Shown here piece by piece: positions 59,810 to 64,000 of a DNA stretch of 64,000 bases. The notes beneath the pieces were generated by a model that saw nothing but the letters and a program-made list of their open reading frames with translations, was not told where the DNA came from and searched no databases. The DNA is from Larix kaempferi (taxonomy: Eukaryota; Streptophyta; Pinopsida; Pinales; Pinaceae): assembly GCA_027924585.1 (NCBI GenBank), contig BSBM01000370.1, positions 28,107,501 to 28,171,500 of the forward strand. Direction: 5' to 3'. Each line of letters starts with the position of its first letter. Position 1 is the first letter of the stretch. Made by a program: the position numbers and the translations under genes.

Positions 59810-60189
59810 GGATTCAATTACTTCCATCAACCCTCATACTCAAATTTATGATTAAGTCATTGTCGATCTAGATGTGGGGCAGACCCTCCATCAGAGTCTT
59901 AAAGTCATGGTGTACCGAAAAATTAAATGTGCATCGAATTTTGGATTTCAGAGGTTTAGTGAAGTCTCATCATTGCCCAAAAAGAGTTTGGTTCTTTTTA
60001 CCATTTCGGAGTCAAAAACAGGTTAGTTTCTAAGAGGTCAATCCAATCTGAAATAAATCGGACTAACGTAAAATGTTAGCATTATAAAAAGCATTGTTTC
60101 TTTGTTTTTTTTAATATGGAATGGTTTATAAAATAGACACGTGTGTTTTTTTTGGGTGATGGGATCCTTGCTTCTTCTTTCACCCGTTA

Positions 60190-60640
60190 ACTTATTTGGG
60201 GTGTTAATGCCTTATAAAACAATAATTTTATTAACTTTGTCCATTGATCATCAAGAGCGAGCGGCTAGCTCTCGCTCTAAATTTGCAAAAACCAAACTAA
60301 ACTCCTTACAATAAACAACCCAATTGAAAAAGAAAATCGCAAGCTCCCCATACAACATATGAATTTATTTATATTTATAATTACATTAACAAGTAATTTT
60401 CAAAGATAGATGCCAACCTCCTCTAAGGAGGTGCTTCATTATATATGTTGTACATCTAATAGACATTATTTTTATAGAATAACCCTTAAGATTATTAGAG
60501 GTAACAAAGTAAGTAAAAAGGGGATTTCCTTTATCTAGGATACCCCTATGGAAACTTCACATTGGAATGTAACTTATACTTTGGGCACCCATATACATGG
60601 TCGATTAAGTCACTGTGACCAAGCCACTTTGCAACACTGA
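60190..60640 (+). repeat. Repeat family F, copy 2, right part
   Basis: TTAATGCCTTATAAAACAATAATTTTATTAACTTTG matches the sequence before the Gypsy insertion at 34770, then TACAATAAACAACCCAATTG spans the point where Gypsy sits in copy 1. It ends near CCATATACATGGTCGATTAAG. Confidence 0.72.
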
Positions 60641-61457
60641 GACCAAGCCACTCTATGGTGAAATTTTCTTACACTCTTTTCAATGGGATATCAAATATCA
60701 AAAAGTGATACCACATAATACTCTTCACCATTATATGATATCATAGTTGCATAACAAAATAGTGACAAAGGGATAATTACAAAAGGAGAATAAAAAACTT
60801 TATCAAATATCAAATCATGAAGTGACACCACACAATACTCTTCACCATTATATGAAATCATAGTTTCATAACAAAACATTGACAAAGGGAGTAAAAAACT
60901 TTTCACAAAGAAAACACAAATATAAGGAATAATAATTTATTTGGTGAGTGAGAAATACAACAAGATTGTATTGCACTAACAAATCGCAGTGAGAACGTAA
61001 TATATTGATGTATATATGATTGTTGAAGTGATGTATGGAAGAAGCTAAAGATTCTTTGACAAGATCAACAAAAAAATATGTTATAAAAATTGAGAAAAAA
61101 GTTTCTCTCTCTCAATCCTCACACTCCTTTGATATGATTAAAGAGTAAGTAAGTAAAAAAATAGTTTATCTCTCTCAATACTCACACTCATTTGATATGA
61201 TTAAAGAGTAAGTGGGTCAAGTAAAATATCTAAGTTAAAATTGAGTGAGTGGGAAAATATTTTTTTTTAAGAAAGATGGTTAGCTTCAAGAATTAACTTT
61301 CTTGAATATGTGCCCGTGTGATGTTTTTTGTTTGACATTGGATGTTAGATGAGATTCTATACTTTTGATTATTTATTTTTATTTATCTATTCCTTAAGGT
61401 TGTAACACAGATAGAACAATGAATGAAACTATTCTTCGATCACTCGGGGTCTTGTCT
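60641..61457. repeat. AT-rich spacer with two tandem duplications
   Basis: About 60686-60801 and 60802-60910 are two copies of a 112-117-bp unit (TATCAAATATCAA ... AATACTCTTCACCATTATATG). About 61085-61210 holds two copies of a shorter unit (CTCTCTCAATCCTCACACTC ... GATATGATTAAAGAGTAAGT). No gene; ORF 60691-60906 is the repeat read on the minus strand. Confidence 0.7.
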
Positions 61458-61703
61458 CCAAATTCCATGAGAAGAAACAGAGTATGAGATCAATGGTAGG
61501 GGTACTTTCATTTGGTAGAAGAGAGGACACTTGTTTAGTAGAATAAGCATGCTTAAACTCTTCTGAAAATAAAAAATTCTCCAAATTCCATGAGAAGAAA
61601 CAGAGTGTGAGATCAATGGTAGGGGTACTTTCACTTGGTAGAAGAGATGACACATGTTTAGTAGAATAAACATGCTTAAACTCTTCTGAAAATAAAAACA
61701 CAA
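61458..61703. repeat. 123-bp tandem duplication
   Basis: 61458-61580 and 61581-61703 are near-identical copies starting CCAAATTCCATGAGAAGAAA. Since 123 is divisible by three, the minus-strand frame 61429-61716 repeats a peptide block (FSEEFKHVYSTKHVSSLLP and its copy). It may be a duplicated piece of the 3' side of the kinase fragment, but no kinase motif is seen in it. Confidence 0.85.
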
Positions 61704-61865
61704 AGGATGCAAGCACTAATCACCAAAGCCAAATTCTATGATAAAAAATCATAGAGAAAATATTATGGTAGATGGGCAGCCTGTAAATAATGGATAATGA
61801 ATGAAGGATTCCACCATGATAAAATCCATCACCTAGATATCACTGAGAAAGTCGTAGTGAGTGGA

Positions 61866-62262
61866 TCAAAAAAGGAACCTCAATCTTTTATATGAGTGTG
61901 TCACGAGATAATATTCAAGTGTCTCATTCAATTGATGTAGTATGTTCATCTCTAGGTCAAAATAAACAATGATATCTCTAATCAATAACAAGGTCTTTAC
62001 CTTCAAGTCATCGTGACAATATCCTTCATTATGCATGTGAACTAGCCCTTTCAAAATCTTCAAGCAAAAGTTGTGCATGTCATTGTTTGAGAGTCAACAA
62101 CCTCTACCTCTTCTCATGAGACCTAACAAATTGTAGTCCATAAAGTCAAGCAAAAAATACAATGTGGTGTGTTTTCCCAATGCAAAAAACCTATGTGGGT
62201 TGTAAGCTTGTGTAGGCATCATCTGCCTAGTTGTTCTTAGTTGACACTTTGCCTCTTTCACT
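61866..62262 (-). pseudogene. Protein kinase fragment, CMGC/MAK-like, interrupted by Copia-4
   Basis: Two minus-strand pieces in one frame, split by TGA 62094-62096. The first has KHTTLYFLLDFMDYNLLGLM, matching the kinase hinge (LYFVFEYMDxNL in MAK/MHK-type CDK-like kinases). The second has DMHNFCLKILKGLVHMHNEG then YCHDDLKVKTLLL, the catalytic-loop region, with HDDLK for HRDLK and Thr for the metal-binding Asn. The DFG position is degenerate (YFDLEMN). A THSYKR block resembles the TRWYR motif. The N-lobe is missing: coding similarity stops at the Copia-4 LTR (62275). A dead gene fragment or processed copy; family assignment is from motif memory only. Confidence 0.6.
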
Positions 62263-62274
62263 TGTATAAATATC

Positions 62275-62771
62275 TGTTGAAATATTGTAACTTCTAAGAA
62301 TATTATACTTGTATTATTCCAAAGATGTTTCATTCCTCCGATGGGACTTTATTATGTATCCGGAGATGTTTATTCCTCCGATGGATTATGGTAACTAGGG
62401 TTATTAGATCTCCCATGTGGGGGTCTGACCTGAGTTAATTTATTAGGGATTATTAGACTCTCTTAGGAGAGGTCGGCCCCATAGGGTAAAAAGTCAGTCG
62501 GGAAACAACTATAAGTAGAGGAGGTTGTTCCTCACGTAGCTCACTCTTACATCACTCGGAAAGTAGCACACAAGTGAGAGAGAGGTCTGCATAGGAGGTA
62601 GAGAAGGAGCTCTAGTCTTGGACTACATCTTGTATTTGGTTGATCATCTTATTGAGGAAAGCTTTGTTGGGTTTTCTACCCCATGAGGGTTTCCCAAGGT
62701 AAAATCTCTGTCTATCTTGTGATTGTGTTTCTTTTAGTGATCTTGCTAGTCAAATTAGTATAAACTTAACA
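62275..62771 (+). repeat. Copia-4 5' LTR
   Basis: 497 bp from TGTTGAAATATTGTAAC to ACTTAACA, ending directly at the primer site. It contains GTCGGCCCCATAGGGTAA, shared with the Copia-2 LTR apart from one or two bases. No second LTR is available to date the insertion. Confidence 0.88.
62510..62518 (+). promoter_or_regulatory. TATA-like box in Copia-4 LTR
   Basis: TATAAGTAG about 235 bp into the LTR, at the position corresponding to TATAAATAG in Copia-2 (both follow the shared GGCCCCATAG motif). Confidence 0.5.
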
Positions 62772-62783
62772 TGGTATCAGAGC
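62772..62783 (+). other. Primer-binding site of Copia-4 (initiator tRNA-Met)
   Basis: TGGTATCAGAGC immediately follows the LTR end, a perfect copia-type primer site and the best preserved in the window. Confidence 0.92.
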
Positions 62784-63180
62784 TATCCTGAATAGGACAT
62801 CTTTCACAAGGTGAAAATCTCTCTCTCTCTCTCCTCCAGTGAAAATTAGGGTTTCTACAAAAGTTGGTAATTTTGGATTCTGATTGCATGGCTGGATAGC
62901 CCTCCTCAAAATTGAAGTTTTGAGCCCTTGATCGAGGTTTTTGGTTGGGTAGAACTCTGGGAAAGTCAAACCCTAGTTTGACCAAAAGTGCAAAAAACTA
63001 GAGAACCAAAAAAGTTGCGCACCTGTGCACCAAAAAACCAGAAATTCTATTACAGATCCGGAAGGTGAAAAGTTGAAGTTTCCAGAAGCAGAACACACCA
63101 AAACTTTCAATCAAGCACATCTCCTAGTAAGTGTTATTCTATCTCTTGAGAAACTTCAATCTCTTTGACCCCTGGAGAAG

Positions 63181-64000
63181 ATGGCTCCAAGCACTAAGCT
63201 TGAAGACAAGCTAGAGGGTATAGAAAATTTTCGGGCATGGAAATATAGAATTGACCTCATTCTTGAAGAGAATGATCTTGCCCAGTATATCAAGGATGAG
63301 ATTGCAGAACCTGGAGAAGATGAAGCCAAAGAGAAGTATAGGAAGGATTTGATTAGGGCAAAGAGAATCATTATTGATTCTATTAAAGACCACTTGATTC
63401 CCCAAGTGGCATCCAAGAAGACTCCAAAGGAAATGTATGATACCATTTCCATAATGTATGAGGGAAAGAACATCAATAGGAAGATGAATCTGAGAGCTCA
63501 ATTGAAGAGCACAAAGATGAATAAAGGAGAATCTGTTCAAGACTATTTCTCAAGTATCTCCCAGTTCAAGGAACAACTAGATGCTATTGGAGATACCCTT
63601 GATGAAGATGAACTAGTCGTGACTGCTCTAAATGGTCTCACTAGACCATGGGAGTCATTTATCCAAACCATGTGTGCCAGAAAGGAGAGCATGAAGTTTG
63701 ATGTGGTATGGGAAGATTGCATCCAAGAAGAAGCTAAGGTTGCCAACAGAGAATCCCTGCTCAAAGAAGATGACCAAACCTTGGCTACACACACCAAAAG
63801 AAGAAGGAATCAATCCTACTTCAAGAAGGACAGTCACAAGGAGTCTCAATCTCCACAACGATTTCAGAAGAAAGGAAGAAGAAAACACTCTTCTTTCCAA
63901 TGTTTCAATTGCCACAAAATAGGACACATTGCTAGACATTGTCCTTCAAAGAAGAAGAAAGATCTTCACCATAGAAGACATCAAGCACATATTGCAGAAG
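63181..64000 (+). CDS. Copia-4 gag(-pol), partial, intact so far
   Basis: ATG 63181 opens a frame that has no stop to the window end (273 codons): MAPSTKLEDKLEGIENFRAW, a UBN2-type gag domain to about residue 190, a Lys/Arg-rich stretch, then the CCHC knuckle CFNCHKIGHIARHC at residues 241-254 (63901-63942). Gag forms the particle and binds element RNA. The start is set by homology with Copia-2 gag, which begins MSHHTKLEDK. The minus-strand ORFs 63156-63939 are shadows of this frame. Protease and pol would lie beyond 64000. Confidence 0.95.
   Translation, partial: MAPSTKLEDKLEGIENFRAWKYRIDLILEENDLAQYIKDEIAEPGEDEAKEKYRKDLIRAKRIIIDSIKDHLIPQVASKKTPKEMYDTISIMYEGKNINRKMNLRAQLKSTKMNKGESVQDYFSSISQFKEQLDAIGDTLDEDELVVTALNGLTRPWESFIQTMCARKESMKFDVVWEDCIQEEAKVANRESLLKEDDQTLATHTKRRRNQSYFKKDSHKESQSPQRFQKKGRRKHSSFQCFNCHKIGHIARHCPSKKKKDLHHRRHQAHIAE

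Larger units (their letters stand above)
58413..60189 (+). repeat. LTR-like repeat, copy Y (plus), split by LINE-2
   Basis: Starts TGTTGGATTC at 58413 after ATTAAGGGCGA. It is interrupted at 58430 by LINE-2 and continues from 59824 as CCATCAACCCTCATACTC to about 60190. Homology with copy Z runs to GGGATCCTTGCTTCTTC. Confidence 0.65.
62275..64000 (+). mobile_element. Copia-4: 5' part of a Ty1-copia element, open to window end
   Basis: Plus-strand 5' LTR (62275-62771), perfect initiator tRNA-Met primer site, leader and gag start. It belongs to the Copia-2 family: gag proteins align from KLEDKLEG through DSIKDHLIP and EGKNINRK. The right part lies beyond the window. It inserted into kinase-like DNA. 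Confidence 0.93.

Noticed and set aside
63156-63939. Several minus-strand ORFs at the window end
   Set aside because: Antisense shadows of the open Copia-4 gag frame.
1-64000. CRISPR arrays, bacterial operons, phage or tRNA/rRNA genes
   Set aside because: No regularly spaced short repeats with unique spacers, no tRNA cloverleaf or rRNA core found; all long proteins are plant-type retroelement products.

Overview
The window looks like nuclear DNA from a large-genome plant. It is AT-rich and made almost entirely of decayed, nested retroelements: Ty1-copia, Ty3-gypsy with a chromodomain-like integrase tail, and RNase H-bearing LINEs. No rRNA, tRNA, CRISPR or bacterial-type operon is visible. 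A gymnosperm or another plant with slow DNA removal is plausible, but the sequence alone does not settle the taxon.

Layout. 1-0.7 kb: GAT microsatellite and unassigned DNA. 0.75-5.54 kb: a decayed Copia element (Copia-1) with a tandemly duplicated 5' LTR. 5.5-9.5 kb: a 590-codon ORF (7131-8903), the longest continuous ORF apart from one copia gag-pol segment; its family is unrecognised. 9.68-23.97 kb: one full-length but broken LINE (ORF1, ORF2 and a possible third ORF), split at 13,998-21,356 by a minus-strand Copia element (Copia-2) with near-matching 5-bp target duplications. 24-33.7 kb: AT-rich low-information DNA with tandem duplications and foldback repeats. 33.7-54.1 kb: an old repeat (family F) split by a 18.9-kb Gypsy complex. 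That complex contains a third Copia (Copia-3) inside its left LTR, a 1.3-kb palindrome in the same LTR, and a 4,673-bp palindromic LTR insertion inside its integrase gene. 54.1-61.4 kb: a second copy of family F, split by a cluster of LTR-like repeats in +, -, + orientation, itself split by a 5'-truncated LINE with a perfect 14-bp target duplication. 61.4-64 kb: a protein-kinase fragment cut off by a Copia element (Copia-4) whose gag is still open and runs off the window.

The most unusual signal is in the Gypsy region. Two separate insertions (45,813-50,485 and 34,863-53,721) both appear to be bounded at both ends by the U3 (TGTAA...) end of an LTR, with target-duplication-like 5-mers outside. 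A normal LTR element has one U3 and one U5 end. The inner case is a self-complementary pair of about 2.3-kb LTR arms joined by a 10-nt loop. The two breakpoints have independent support: the interrupted integrase reading frame for one and the second copy of family F for the other.

All reading was by eye. Identity levels, family names and element edges need alignment and database searches. Most pol genes carry nonsense and frameshift lesions; only Copia-4 gag (partial) and the 7131 ORF are long and largely open.
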